From NCBI GenBank assembly GCA_034008185.1, contig CM067082.1, positions 101,923,311-101,987,310 on the forward strand: a stretch of 64,000 bases of DNA. The letters are read 5' to 3'. A program made the translations under genes and the position numbers. Positions 1-13,800 of this stretch are shown piece after piece; positions within the stretch are counted from its first letter, which is position 1, and each line of letters begins with the position of its first letter. The notes below the pieces were generated by a model. That model had not been told where the DNA came from, made no database searches, and saw only the letters and a list, made by a program, of their open reading frames with translations. Source of the DNA: Gorsachius magnificus. Its lineage: Eukaryota > Chordata > Aves > Pelecaniformes > Ardeidae.

Positions 1-3000
1 AAAAACTGTGTGGGTTTTCTGGTATTAGAGGGAAGGTGCAAGTGATCCTTCCCACCTGCCTGTGCTGTAAGATAGAGGCTTGGCTCAGCCTTCTGCTTGA
101 AGAGGTGCTGGGAAATGTATTTGAAGAGCCAGTTTTGACTCTGGCCAAGAGGGAAGAGGACCTGAGGAACTGTGGCAATGTCAAGATTTCAGGCTGGTAT
201 TTAAAATCAAACAAACCAAATTTAGGAGCAGCTAAAAAAAAACCCCAATGAAATAAGATCTATCAGTCAATGTTAAGTGTGGCAATGCCATAGGAACTTA
301 ATAGCCAGAAGTTTAATTCTACTTAATGTTAAGGTGGATCATTTCCAAAGGACTGGTCTGTATTTAAATTATGAATGTCCTGAAAGCTCAGGGACAATCA
401 CCTTCAGGATTTGCACCACCTGTGTAAGGAGGTCTCTCAGGCATTGGATGCAGATACTTCCTGCTCCTTGTAGCTGTTTTCATTGCAGCGGTTGGGTAAA
501 GGTAGAGGGAGGATAGACTCAAACTTCCCTGTGGAATTATACCTGAAACCTCTGAATTAGAGTGCAGACCATCATGGGATGCTTTCAATTTCTCACTGCA
601 ATGGTATTAACCCCTGTCATATCACCAAGGGCCACAGAACAAATGCACCCAAAAAATTTAACACTGTTTGTTGACACTGTCACAGAAAACAGACGCAGAA
701 GGCTTGTACAAACTGAAGGAAAATGTTGCTCTGGCAGGGAGAGTGTAGTATGAGGCCAAAAGTGAATTCCTACAAGGCGGAACTGAATGCTGTAGCCATG
801 TGATAGATGGAGGGGACCAGTATAAATCACAAGATAAAACAACTGCTGTAAAGAATGCTCCTTGTCCTACAAATGTTGTGCAGTTATGCTCCCTCCCAGG
901 ATTTATAAACTATTTCAGTCATTTTTTTTGCAGAACCTTTCAACAGTCCTGATTTCTCTGAATCAACTGCTCAGGAGAGAATTGAAAATGGCAGTACACT
1001 GATGCTATAAAGGAAACCAGAAGGCTTAGGGATGCATTCATCTCTGATTTAAGCCAGTGCAATATGCTCTGAAATTAGTAAGGTTGCACTGATGTTACTG
1101 TGAGCAGAACTTGCCCTTCGCGCATCTTAATGTGGGGCTCAGGCCCGCAGTGGTATAAGTTACACCCCAGGCAGAAGCATGTAAAGTGGTATAGTGAGCA
1201 CAGGTGTGTGATGTTTTATGGGTGTGCGATGAAGAGGCAGGAGTGTGCCCTACAGCAGCCCGTGTTTGGTCACGGGGGCATTGGTAGGGGTGTGACCACA
1301 TGCTCAAGTTAGGCTTTGCTTGAACTGACACACAGAACAAACAAAGGTCTGATAACTTGCAGCTAGATTGGACTCCTATGAAAAGCATCATGAACACACT
1401 ATTTTATCATTTTCATGCACTTTTTTTTTTTTTTTTTTGAAGTAACAAGTATGAGGAGTTTACTCTTTGTAAACCACCTAGGTTACCAGATTCACCCCAG
1501 GTACTTATGCAGGCTGTACAGGCCTGCAAAGCTTGTGGCATTGACCTGCAAATCTCTTACAAAGTTTCACTGTCTGGGCCTAAATTAGCAATATGGCCTG
1601 CCATTGGCATGTATTTGTGTTGGCGTTTTACCCTCTTGATTCCTCTTTGTTGGAATTTCTCCTGCTGAAGCTTGATATAAATGCTATGACTTGGGTCCTG
1701 CTGTAGTCTCTTTATTTTTAAAGCAAATTCTGCTAGTGACCCTGTGTCACTGTTCTGTCGTCCTGCGTTTGTGGTGGTGAAACACAAGCATTTCTGGTAA
1801 TGCTGCAGGCAGGCAAAAGTGCTGAAGGTGGAAAGTCAGCTCATGTGATGGCATGAAACTTGTGGAAGGATTTGGCAGGTGAGCTGGGACTCTCGTTTGT
1901 CATTTTACCTTAAAATCCGAGCAGAGCAAAAAGCAAAGATGCATTTGACTCAAAGTATTTGAACACATTCTTATTCTCCATCATCCCTGAAATTAAGGCT
2001 CATTTGTGCTTGGACCCATTTTCTAATGGTAATGGAAAATGGCATTCATCTTGATGATTTGTGCGGGGAAAAATGAATCTAACTGTTTCACAAATGACCA
2101 AAACATGTTGAGGATAGGTTCAAGCCAGTTCTGGCTCTACTCAAGTAAATTAGTGCACCGTTAACACACACGGCTATGGAATGATTGACATAAGTGTTTG
2201 GAAAACTATGTGTTTCTAGAACTTATAAACTATTAAATGGTAATTTTTTTAGCAAGCAATGATATGGCACATATAGGAAAATCTCCGAGTAGTCCAACCT
2301 AAACAAACCTATCTGTTTATCACAAAAACTTGTCAACTGCACATTACTTTTGTGCTTTACTCACCATATAGGCTTCCTGCTCTTGAAGTATCTAGTTCAC
2401 CATCTCTGTTCATCATACTGAGAACTCTTCTTGGGGTGGTCAGTAGTGGCCTGAGATCTTGTCTGCATTCAAGGAAGTCTGGCTGAACTGAGCAAAGTTA
2501 TGCAGTTAAACCTCATCAAACCTGTGTGTGGCTCCTACCCAGCAGTGCTGCTGCCTTGGGCGTTTGAAATCTCCATGTGTGCTAACCAGCATTCTTGGAT
2601 TAAATCACTTTTTCTGAAAAATGGATCAGCAAAATTTTTCTGGCTTTCCTTCTTCAATCCTAAAAGTTTCTTTGAAAATTGAACCAGTGGAAATTGTGGA
2701 CCACTGGGAGGAACACTTAATGGGTAAATTCCTCACAAGCATGGGATGGATTATAGCACTTCTCCTGTAAAAGGCAAAAAAAGCCTCAAACTAAACCAAT
2801 TACTTTCAGAATTAAATGTAATGCATTCTTCTCTTAGACTTTTCTTCAATGATTTTCTCACACAAAGCCTCATGCAACAGTCACTGCTTTAATTTAAATT
2901 TAAGCTATTTCTCCCCAGTGTGGGAAAGATGAAAGAGCGTTTCTAATCTGTAAATACTAGGGGAAAAATTGTAGATTTGTTTTTTTGCTGAACTTAAATT

Positions 3001-6000
3001 TTAATTAAAAAGGGCTTTATGGAGTGAAAATAAAAAGTGGTGTTTGGCAGAAAAATTTCATTTTTTAAAAAGTTTCTGTCTTTTTTTAATGGGAAAAAAA
3101 AAATCCAAGCATGAAAATTTGTTCTCCTGATGGTTTATTTTTGTTAATAATATTTTTTAGTTTTAAAAAGTGATTTTTTTGAAACTGGAAATTGTCATTT
3201 AAAACAAGGGCATTTTTCCTTTTTTGATCTGTTTAAGGAAAAAAAAGGGAAAAAACAACAATTAAAAAATCCCCCAAACCAACCTTCTCACCCAACCCCC
3301 CAAACACAACAGAGTCATTAATGCTTACATGGGAAATTTTTATTTTTATTTTTTAAAATAAATATACCATTTTCGCTTTAAAAAGATGCCATTTCTCCCT
3401 CCACTTCACTTGAGACATTTTCGGATATTACAGTGATATGGATCATAAAAATGTTTAGCAAAGAAACAAAACTTGTTCTCTTAGCTGTTACCCTGTTACT
3501 GGCGTCAATTCTAAAACCTCTGCTAAATTCACTAGTCCACGCCTGTGATGGAGGAAACAATCTCATGCATTAAGGAGCGTGCTTAACCCTTGCTTATGTT
3601 GTAGAGGATAGTTCCCCTAAACATGTTTGTAATGGAAAACTGTGTTTGGTAGCCCTTCTTTCTGTCCTCCAGAGCATTCTTAAACACTTCAATGTTTTGT
3701 CATAGGAAAAAATCAAGATAAATTTTTATAGGTAGATATCCTTCGGCTTTACATGAGTGTCTCTGTTCTCTGTGAGCACTATGGAATTTTAATTTACTTC
3801 TATCCACCCAGGTGGGTGCCTGACTAGGCATAGCTCAGAGAAGGGGTTGAAAGAAGTAAAAAGTAGAGGGCATAAATAATACCTGTATTGGTAAACTACA
3901 ATCTAGGGGTGCAGGTCTCTGCTGTCCAGTCAAGCCTGGTGGTTTTGGAGCTTATCAATAGATGAAATGAGAAATTCTCTTCTAAAATAAGAACATAATT
4001 TGGCATGTGAATGTCTAATGAGCAATTCTTAAGAGACATGTAGGATTTGGTTGGCCTGCCAACCAACTACTTACAGAAAACTAATGTCTTTTTAGTTAAG
4101 AAGGTACTCGAAAAATTGAGAATCTACTTGAGATTTAATTTTTGTATGCCATGGCTCTCAATTTTTAAAGTCAGGGCAATAAAACATCCCCGTTATGATG
4201 AGAAAAGCAAGAATGTAGACATCAATGATTGAGAAAGTTACTAACATTACAATGGCCTTGATATTAGGTAGGTAATTAAGAAGTGCTTTAATTATCTGTT
4301 AATGACCTAAAAAAATGAATAAAGCCAGTAGAAATGATGGTTAATTTAAAATACAGAGTGAAGAGGATATGTTTTCCTGATTGCCTGGAAGTGCCTTCCT
4401 TTGTTGCATGTAAGTGTTGCTGGTTTCATAAAAAGTAACAGCAAAATTCCCCTCCTGCATTTTGTTGCAGATTTAATTTTCCAGCCCGTAAAGGCAGAGC
4501 AGAAGCACCTGCATCACAGAGTGACCAGGGGCTAGAGCTTGTGAAGGATCTGCATGGGCCATTCTTTGGTACAGGGCATGTACGGGAGTCTGTAGATTGA
4601 GTCTTTGAAGAGCTCGGGTTTGAGTTTGAATTTATCTTCTGTCACAGAAGCTGAGTTTTTCAAATATTTTTCTTCCTACGCAGAAACAAAGTTGCTCAAA
4701 GGGAGAATGTTGGAAGTTACTCTCTGATATTTTTGGCCTGTTCTAGTCCAGTAGATATTCTGATCTTGTATTTTAAAATAAGACTTATTAAATATTAAAT
4801 TAACATTTTTGCAATTATTTTTCTGAACGAAGAATAATAGTTACTTTTCAAGGAAATACTTACATTTTCTTTGATATAGCTCAATTGGCTGTAGTTATTA
4901 CAGGGAAGTCAAACCAGATGTGGCTGGAGTCCTCATCTGCTTCCACTAAGGCTGACATGGACTTAATGTTGGAGTATAGCTTTGATGACAATTTGAATGG
5001 GAACTTGGAGACTGTATTTCAGGGTTTGAAGGCTTGAGTTCTGATGGAGCCTTAAACTAGGTGGTTTTGTAATTTGAGATTTGAATTGTTCTCTAGAGCT
5101 GCATGAGACCAATAAAGTGTTGTAGATAAAATGAATTTAGCTGACAGATATGCAACATGTGCAGTATATTTTTATTATTTCTTTATAAAGGTAAAGCCAA
5201 ATGCTGAAATCTTTATTCATTTGTGTCTCCGTCCTTACCCAGACTAAACTCCCATTGGCTCTAACCTGCATCCATTTCACTGAAATCGGTGGAAATGTAT
5301 CTCTGTAAACACCTCAGGATGTGATCCACTTGATTCAGCCTTGCAGGCCAGCATCACTCAGATTTCCATCATAACGCTGTCACAGCAGCGTGGCAGCTGC
5401 ATGAGCAACACAATGTTCCTGGGAGGATATTTGCCCTATTTTGTTAGCTGTCACATCAACATTGTCAAAAATTCCTCTTCTAACAGTTCCAGTCACTGAT
5501 TAGTTCTGCAGCCATTACTATATGAAGATTTTTTTAAAAAATATATATATTTTCTGTATGCATTGTACGTTGTGTTTCTGCCACTGACTTGCTGGACTAC
5601 ATTGGCTGTGCCATGCTATCTGGTTATGATCCTGTTTCCTTTCTCATCCATACTTATAGCTAGTTTTCAGGGACTATTCTGAGTTTCACATATTTTTCTA
5701 GGTGATTCTTTGAATCATAAGAAGGTGAACTAACCTGCATATTCATTCTGATCAGTGCTTCAGTCAGTTACGAGTAATTTGTTTCTGTATTTCGTAGCAA
5801 ATGCTGCAAGTGTCTTGTATCAGTCACAAGATGTGGCTTTGTCAGTCTCTTGCATCATGGCTTTCAGGATGCCACTTCTGAGCAAAATTTTCACAGTGAT
5901 ATTCCCAGCAGAGTCAAATGCAAACCTAGGTACCTTGGAAGATTCAATATTTTCAACTATTTAATATAACTTACCTTTTATATTTGCTGTAGCTTACTAT

Positions 6001-9000
6001 GCTCTAATGACAGACCACGGATTTTGAGCTCTAGCTGTCTATGCAAGTAAAACTCCTCCCTCGAGTTCCTCCAGTTTGATGCTTCAGTTGAACTCCTAAC
6101 ATTTTCAGATTGTTTTTGAGAATCTTTTTTTCATCTCTTGTGGCCATGTAAGATCACTGGATGTAGTGGAATTCTCATTGTTTTTTCACTAAGTGTAAAA
6201 AAAGAGTATGATTTGGATCTTGATTTGAAATAGGTTTGGTGGTGGTATTTTTTTTTTTTAATAAGACCAAATTACAATTTGACCACTTTCATTATAGATG
6301 ATCAAACAGAACTGCAAACACGATTTTCAGATTAACATCCATTACAGCATAAAGTATTCAGTGGCAGCCTTTGCCAAGAGCTGTCCAGAACCTAATTATT
6401 CATCATTAAACTGCAGCCTGAAGACACAGAAGTAGACCAGAGGTCTGCTGTATAACATTGTCATACATGCACATAATAAAACAGAGGGTTGGATCCACAG
6501 GGGACTTGGGTCTCCATTTCTGCTTCCTGCTCTTCACGCTACGTACCCGGCAGTTAAAATATATCCAGTGTTCACAGGGAAGGGCCTTGAACCACCGCTG
6601 GCCACCTGCATCCCTTCCAGGTGACTGCCCTGACAGCCAGGCTCTCTGCCTTGCTCTCCTTAGCCCTACCACTCGGGATGCTGTGCAAGGGGTAACAGCT
6701 TTGGTAGGATGGATGGGAAATGCTCCTGCAGGCTCTCCTGAAAAATGGGAGGTGTGGGGATCAGCTGCCCCTTAGCAGGTAAAAGTTGACACCAGTCCTC
6801 TCACAGGCTGTGTGACTTTCCAAATTCAGTACTCTGGGATGCCCCAGCCAGGCACCAGGGAAATTTGCTGGCTGGAGAATGGGGGATGAACTGCTAAGGG
6901 AAGGCACCTCTTTTCTCCTTTTGCCCCTCCTTGGGTTACAAACCCCAGCAGTGGACAGTGAGAGGGGCCAGGATAGATGAATGGTGGAGTGGTGAGGAAG
7001 GAGGAGCACAGAGGCAGAAAATGCCCTGCCTGGGTTTATGCATCAGGATGGGGCAGAGGCAGGCAGGCAGTGCAGGTTTCCCCACCCTGCTGCAAGGTCC
7101 TGTGTCTTTGAAAATATTGCCCCTCTTATGACCTGGTGTCATGTGGATATCTTATTTGGCATTTGAGATCCTGGAGTGAAGAAGTGAGCCACAAAATACC
7201 AAGGGTTTTTTTTCCATTTGCGTGTTAGAGAATACTCTGAGCGGTGGAGGTAGCATGTGGGCAGCCGCGGGAGCTGACTCAGTGTACTGGTTTACATTTG
7301 GACAGACATCTCCACAACAAAAGGAGTTCATAACTTACTGTCTGCCTTTTAAGAGGGGCTGAGCACCAGCAAACTCAGCATGATAAATGAGAGCTTGGAA
7401 AACTCAGCAACTCTGAAAATTGGATCTTCATCAGTTCCAGCTTTCCACATAGTATTAAAAGTAAATATGTACAAACTGATGCCTCTGCTACTTGAACTGA
7501 CCAAGGACAGCTTCCCATTTATGCCCCACACTCACACATTTTACTGGAAATTATTCCTCATAATGAGAAACATGAAAATGTGTTGGGCTGTTCTTCCTTT
7601 CAAGGATGGTATGTGATGAATTGGAAATAAGCATAGAAATTAAAACACTTAACTTCTCCATAAAATCGCATTCAGTAAGCCTTTAAACTAATCACAGCTC
7701 AAAATTGTAATGCCTGGAGCTAAACCAATTGTGTTTAAAGCAACAAGGCAGATCCACAGTATAAACTTCCATCAAGATGTTGAGCCTGTACTTGTTTTCT
7801 GTTTGCTTTCTCTTCTCTTTTAAGCCTTAATCTTCAATAATAGCTGTGGAATAGGGCCAAGTAACATGGAAAAGCCTATGTGCTGCTACAAAAGTGAAAT
7901 CCATAGCAGAAGGGAAAAAATCTCCTTGATAAACTGTTCAACTGGCTCTGCTAGTGATGGTTCCTGCTGTTATTATGGGGGTAGTAGGTGGCAAAATTTT
8001 TTTTCTGTCCTGGCATTAAGGGCTCAAATTCAACAGTTTCTTTCTTCTCTCCTCTTTTCTTTTTGGCTAGAGCTGGAGAAAATACGAACTCTCTCTCACC
8101 TTTCTATATCCTCTGCTTGCTTTCTTTAGAGTATTGTAGTGCCTTTTTCAGAATTATCTCCTTTTCTTTAAATCTTAAAAGTTTGATTATTACAGCCCAA
8201 CAAGATTCCTCAGCCAATGGGCCTGGGGCTAGAGACCTATATGCCCTTTCCATTTCAAAAGTGTCAATATCTTCACAATCCAAAAGGGCTTTCAACTTTT
8301 CTTTCTTTCTTTTTTTATTCAATAAAATGATTTCAGTAAAAGGAAGCTCCAGAAAATTCTCGCACCATCACTTCTGCCAAATATACATAGATAATTTATA
8401 TGACTGTGGGCTTTCAACTGCATGCAGCCCTCTTGAAATGTTTGTAATTTGTTGTTTAGAAACCAAATCTGCAATGAAAATGGATCTTAAATGCTGCTTT
8501 CAACATTAGATGCTTCTGCTCATGCTCTGGAAGTCATCAGAAAAACATGAAACAGATACCTGATCTTACTCTCTTTCACCTCCAAATGCATTTACGGCAG
8601 GACCAAATGCCTCTTCTCGCATTCTTCTTTTGGATCAAGAACTCTTTTTTTTCTTTTGGGAAGCTACTTCAGGACAGGGAAACCATTGCTTTTCAGCTGT
8701 ATATTTCCCATAATCATCTGGTTTTCAAAAATCCTGCATCTTTCTCTTTGTCCATAGATGCTTGGATTGTCTTCACTATCTTGTCCTGTTATACCCTGGT
8801 GGATCACAGCTGGTGCCTCTTTCAGATTTTTGATGTTTGGAACCCAAGTCCAAATGACCTGGGAGGGTCTGGCTTTTAAAAAAAAAAAAAAAATTTAAAT
8901 GATTGAAACTCATCTTATACGTGTTGAGTGACCGATCTGTGGCTCTCATCATGGCCAGTAACGGAAGTGGCTCATGGGTCTCCCCAGGACTAATTTGGAC

Positions 9001-9811
9001 CCACTGGAACCAATTGCTACATCCTCAAAGCACTTTTATGTGATACATATTTATGGGCACTGGTTGTGTAGTCCTCCCTCACGATAAAGCTACCTTTCAC
9101 TTCTTACTAGGGTTGCATCCAAGAAAGGAATGGGGGATTATGCACATAATTCCTGCTAGCAGCAACAAACTCTGGCAGACTAGGGAGCAAGCAGGCTTTT
9201 TTAACCCTCAAGATTAAACCCTAGGGGCTTGCTTCCTTACTGAATACTGGTTTTTGGTCTGTTTCATAAAGATTGTTGTCCTAGCATGTATTCGTGTCTC
9301 CCTCTGATAATGCTCAAGGGTACAAGATGAAGAACTACATGATTCAAGTATCAAAGTCATCACTTTCTGGTTTAGAAGGCAAGCCTTAATTCTATTATTA
9401 TCAGTGGTAGATCCTCCTTCCTTCTTTTTGAACATAAACTCACCAAGCTGAAGGTAAAGTCAAGCTAAACGAAATAGCATACATATTTATTGCTGATCTG
9501 AATTGAGGAGGAAATCGATGCAATAGGTGGAAAAATCTTTATTAAGGGATGAAAACATCTTTTTTTGAAAGTTCTTTTTCCTGCTTTCCGGTACACTTTA
9601 AAAGGAATTTGAACTTTCTACTTCTCTTTTCTGAAGGTGAGGGGGGTTTTGGCTTAATTACATTGAACTGATTACATCTTGAGGTAAACTTCAGCCATTC
9701 CAGTGATGTTCTGTGGTTTGCATCCATCAGAAGACTTGAATGTAGCATGGTTAGAAACTTCACGCAGAGCTAATGAAGTCAAGTTTTGTACATATACAGT
9801 ATTCCAATCCA
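1..9811. other. Unique non-coding DNA, no gene recognised
   Basis: This stretch holds no open frame that I can match to a protein family; the frames present are short (up to 173 codons) and low in complexity. Composition is AT-rich, most strongly at about 3.0-3.4 kb, where A and T runs dominate. A GC-richer patch lies at about 6.5-7.1 kb. Homopolymers include 18 T at 1421-1438 and 16 A at 8878-8893, and a short TTTC-type tract lies near 8299-8317. I see no tRNA, splice-bounded exon or mobile-element end that I can defend. It is most likely intergenic or intronic. Confidence 0.7.
1421..1438. repeat. Poly(T) homopolymer, 18 nt
   Basis: This is an uninterrupted run of 18 T. No retroposon body or target-site duplication is visible beside it, so I do not read it as the tail of an antisense retrocopy. 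It is probably a simple slippage tract. Confidence 0.9.
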
Positions 9812-10805
9812 GTTGGTGGCCGGTCACAAGCAGTGTCCCCCAGGGCTCAGTTCTAGGGCCAGTCTTGTTTTCTTTATCAATGACCTGGATGAGGGGATTG
9901 AGTGAGCCCTCAGTAAATTTGCAGACAACACCAAACTGGGTGGTAGTGTTGAACTGCTGGAGGGGAGGAGAGCTCTGCAGAGGGACCTGAACAGGCTGGA
10001 TCGATGGGCCGATGCCAACTGTATGAGGTTCAATAAGGCCAAGTGCCGGGTCCTGCGCTTTGGTCACAACAACCCCATGCAGCGCTACAGGCTTGGGGAA
10101 GAGTGGCTGGAAAGCTGCCTGACGGAAAAAGACCTGGGGGTGCTGGTTGACAGCCGGCTGAATATGAGCCAGCAGTGTGCCCAGGTGGCCAAGAAGGCCA
10201 ATGGCATCCTGGCTTGTATCAGGAATAGTGTGACCAGCAGGAGTAGGGAAGTGATCGTGCCCCTGTACTCAGTGCTGGTGAGGCCGCACCTCGAATACTG
10301 TGTTCAGTTTTGGGCCCCTCGCTACAAGAAGGATGTTGCGTTCCTGGGACATGTCCAGAGGAGAGCCACCAAGCTGGTGAGGGGTCTGGAACACAAGTCA
10401 TACGAGGAACGGCTGAGGGAACTGGGGTTGTTTAGTCTGGAGAAGAGGAGGCTGAGGGGAGACCTGATTGCCCTCTACAGCTACCTGAAAGGAGGCTGTA
10501 GTGAGGTGGGGGTCGGCCTCTTCTCCCTGGTAACAGATGATAGGACGAGGGGGAATGGTTTGAAGCTGCACCAGGGCAGGTTTAGGCTAGACATTAGGAA
10601 AAACTTCTTCACTGAAAGGGTTGTCAGGCTCTGGAATGGGCTGCCCAGGGAGGTGGTAGAGTCCCCATCCCTGGAGGTATTTAAAAGAAGGATAGATGAG
10701 GTGCTTAGGGACATGGTTTAGTGGTGGGATGGCAGGGTTAGGTTAAAGGTTGGACTTGATGATCTTAAAGGTCTTTTCCAACCAAAGTGATACTATGATT
10801 CTATT
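9812..10805 (+). mobile_element. CR1 LINE, 5'-truncated, 3' part of reverse transcriptase plus 3' end
   Basis: Chicken Repeat 1 is the main non-LTR retrotransposon of birds. The fragment starts abruptly inside the reverse-transcriptase domain. It reads the conserved block VPQGSVLGPVLF at about 9832-9870, then the frame breaks. The next frame carries the catalytic-box region and runs without a stop to the end of the 232-codon frame (10023-10721). That frame contains the usual CR1 C-terminal words, such as [28 protein letters not shown] and RNFFTERV-like text (here KNFFTERV). After the stop, the 3' UTR contains the GGTTGGACTTGATGATCTT motif. It ends with the CR1 terminal word near 10795-10805. 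No poly(A) tail is present, as expected for CR1. Truncation at the 5' side is normal for this family. Confidence 0.96.
9918..10721 (+). pseudogene. CR1 ORF2 reverse-transcriptase C-terminal remnant, inactive
   Basis: The continuous frame is in phase from the catalytic box (9918-9929) through the ATG at 10023 to the stop before 10722. The methionine at 10023 is internal to the protein and not a genuine start. Seen directly: the catalytic box reads F-A-D-N, where active CR1 and other LINE polymerases have F/Y-A-D-D, so one metal-binding aspartate is lost. Upstream, at about 9870, the frame shifts; against the remembered CR1 consensus this is a loss of about 4 bases between the LF of GPVLF and the FINDLDEG block. 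The endonuclease domain and N-terminal RT blocks are missing. It cannot encode an active enzyme. Confidence 0.93.
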
Positions 10806-13800
10806 CAGCAATGGCTGCCATTTGTACCTTGCATGGTAGTCTGAAAGTTATCTATATACCTAAATTGTAATGCTTTTATCACACTGATACAGCTGAAGTG
10901 ATACAGTAACTCCTAATTTTTCTCCTGTGTCAATATAATTATCTTGGGCCAAAGAGTAATGGCACTTTATATATTTTATCAATGGCTGTATTTCAACGAA
11001 GGGAAGGAGAACTAGTTTTGGGTCTGTAAATACTTGTGAAACTGGCATTGCTACAGCTAGAAAAATAGTTGTATTAGGTGCCTTGTCTGTATTTCTCTTT
11101 TTTTGGTATAAGGCCATAGTCAGGAATGGTCTTGGGGAACGAAGTTGGCAAAGTTAGCTAAACAAGCTTTTTGTGCTCAGCTCTGCACCGCTGTCCCCCC
11201 AGCTTTGTTTGTTTCAAAGCCAATAAACCAGGTTAGATTAGATCGCCATCATAAGAGCTGGGTAAATTAGCCCATGCTGGGCCCAGGGCTTTCATACCTG
11301 GCCTGTGTCCAGGTCCAGAAGTGCCTTGTTAAAAGTTGAGTTTGAATGGCTCTGCATTCCAGGCACTTCTGTGACTGGTGTGCACACATGCCCCACGATG
11401 GTTTTACTGATTGGACAATGCTCATTTTTGTATTTAATCACCTAGAAAGCTTTTCCTGCTGGGGTTCTTGCTGAGTACGCATGTTTCCATTCCTTTCTCT
11501 GATTTTGTTTTATTTTTTGGATTGTCTATAAAAGATTGACCTTCCACTCTCTAAAAAAGTCTTGCCATTAGATATAAAGCATATGTATTGGCATAAAACC
11601 TACCGTATATGGAATGAAAATTACTGGCAGTTCTTGAAACACATTCTGTGCATGAAAGCCTAATTGTATGTTGGACAGTGGCGATCGTAAAAAAATAATC
11701 TTGAATACTTGCGGTTTAAATCAATGACCTTTACTTCTGTGAGTGGTTGCATTGATACTGAGGTTGTCAAGTGCTAAGCCAAGCTGAAACTGTATATTGT
11801 GTGAAAACAAAGGTGCATGCCAACACTCGGTGCCAACAAACAGCATGCCCTAAGTGAGGGTGAATGAGGAGACTGGTGAGGAGATTAGCAGGTTAAGGTG
11901 CAAGAGTAAGAGCTTGTTCATGTGAGTAAGGATTGATTCTTACAACCCTGAAGGAAATAGTTTGCTAAGATGCATTCAATTCATCTGAAAGGCTTGAGGA
12001 ATTCCCTTGATAACCAGAGTATCTGAAAACTTCTCCATCCAACTTCCACAGGCTGGAAATGCTTTTAGGATACAAATGTTAGAAACTGGGGCAAATTCAG
12101 TTTCCAGGATATTGATGATGTATCCACTGATCTGAATGGAGTTCCCCTGGGGTTTTGTAATGCTACAATGAACAGAACTTATCCCTCAGATACTACTATG
12201 TGTTGAATGAAGAGTCTGTGTCTTTCTTGTTTTGGGTTCAGAACAGAGTCAGGGTGATTCGCAAGTAGGGTGTAAATTCACATTATCTGCCCTGCAATCG
12301 CTTTCTGTCTGGCTGCTCTTGGTCACCTTGCATCACAGGGGCACCTTGAAAGGGAGACCAAGTCAGGGTGGTGTAGGCGGTGTGCAAGTAATGTGCACCC
12401 CAGAACTGTTACACTCATCTTACCTCTGCAGACAAGCCTGTATAAAAGTGCAGATGAGGAGTTAATTTAATCTAAATAGTTAATTTAGATAGGGCCATAC
12501 GTGGGAAGAGGATCAGACTAGTGTTGCATTGTACAGTTTGTCCAGAATATAGAGTAACAAACCCAGTGCAATAGAGCCTGGTTCACTTTTGTAGTTTTGT
12601 GTGTTCCCCTAGCACTAATGAGAGTTTGTTTGCTGGCATCAGTAAGAGGTGTTAACAGAGAGCTCTGAAAACTGAAGTCCTGTGTTTGTCTCCTGCCTGG
12701 GCACAGGTGTTCCCAACTCACCCTATACTGCTTCAAGCAAGACACTAGAGGGAGGAGGAAGTGCTACTCCAGGAGTCTCCTTAACTATCCATCCCTCTTC
12801 TGAGAGCAGAAGCAAGCATGGTGAGTAGCAGCATCCATGCTGTGGGCTTTGCAGTGCTGGTGTCTGCCTTTCCAGAACAGGACTGGTAGCACCCATTGCT
12901 TTACACCTGTACCCCACAATGGCAATCACAAGGCAACATCTTGCTTTTCCCACCAAGCCACCTGAGTTGTCACCAGCAAAGCAGAGGCAGGGAATGGATA
13001 GCCTAGTTGGTGCTTGGGCTGAATTTATGCACACATAGCAATAGAGTATGCAGTTCATGAACAACAAAACAGTGCTTTCTAACATGAGAATGAATGGGAA
13101 ATGCAGGAGACAAAGAATACGGTTAGGCCACATCGAGAGCTCTGGGCTCACCTGTAGTAGTACACAGAAAGACCTCTGCACCATCAAATCACCCATGTTT
13201 TGTTTTCATTTGCACCAGTGTAGCCCCTGACTACTGCAGATTTAAATCGGTAAGAGATGGCACAAGGCCAAAGTCAATTTTGTTTTAAAGTTTCTTCTGC
13301 CAAAATTTGGCCCTGGAACCTTGTACTTGGAGTTGTACAAAGTTTCATTTTATTACGGTATGTTTCCCCCTCCATCCCCAAATTGGTGACCACTTATTTG
13401 AATTTTGGCAGAGGACGAATGATCCTTCACACTCAGCCTGTAATTTACAGCTACGTTTGGTTTTACATAACGTACAATTTCAATGTTGTCTAGCATTTCT
13501 TCATGTATTGCGGAAGACTTTCAGGTTTTATTAAACTGGCATATATAAATTGATTTTCCAGCTGGATGCAGTCACTTGGCAAACTCTGCACATTCTAACT
13601 ACATATGAGCTAAATTACACACTCTAATAGTGTGTTTGAATTATTTTATGTGCAACATATAGTTGCAGGAGCACGTGGCAGTTTCCCAGTGCTTTGCCTA
13701 ACTAGAGTTTTGCTCCTAGCTAAAGGAACTGTTACAGAGACAGATACAAATATTTTAGTGAAAGAGCAAGCAGGCTGTGCCTTTTGGTAGGAGAGACTCT

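Noticed and set aside
5195..5345. Text reminiscent of an old amniote repeat (CTAAACTCCCATTGGCTC)
   Set aside because: The resemblance is to remembered phrases only; no element end or internal structure could be followed.
7988..8509. 173-codon plus-strand frame rich in Phe, Ser and Leu
   Set aside because: It comes from a T- and C-rich stretch, which yields stop-poor Phe/Ser/Leu frames. No domain, no start context and no homologue that I recognise.
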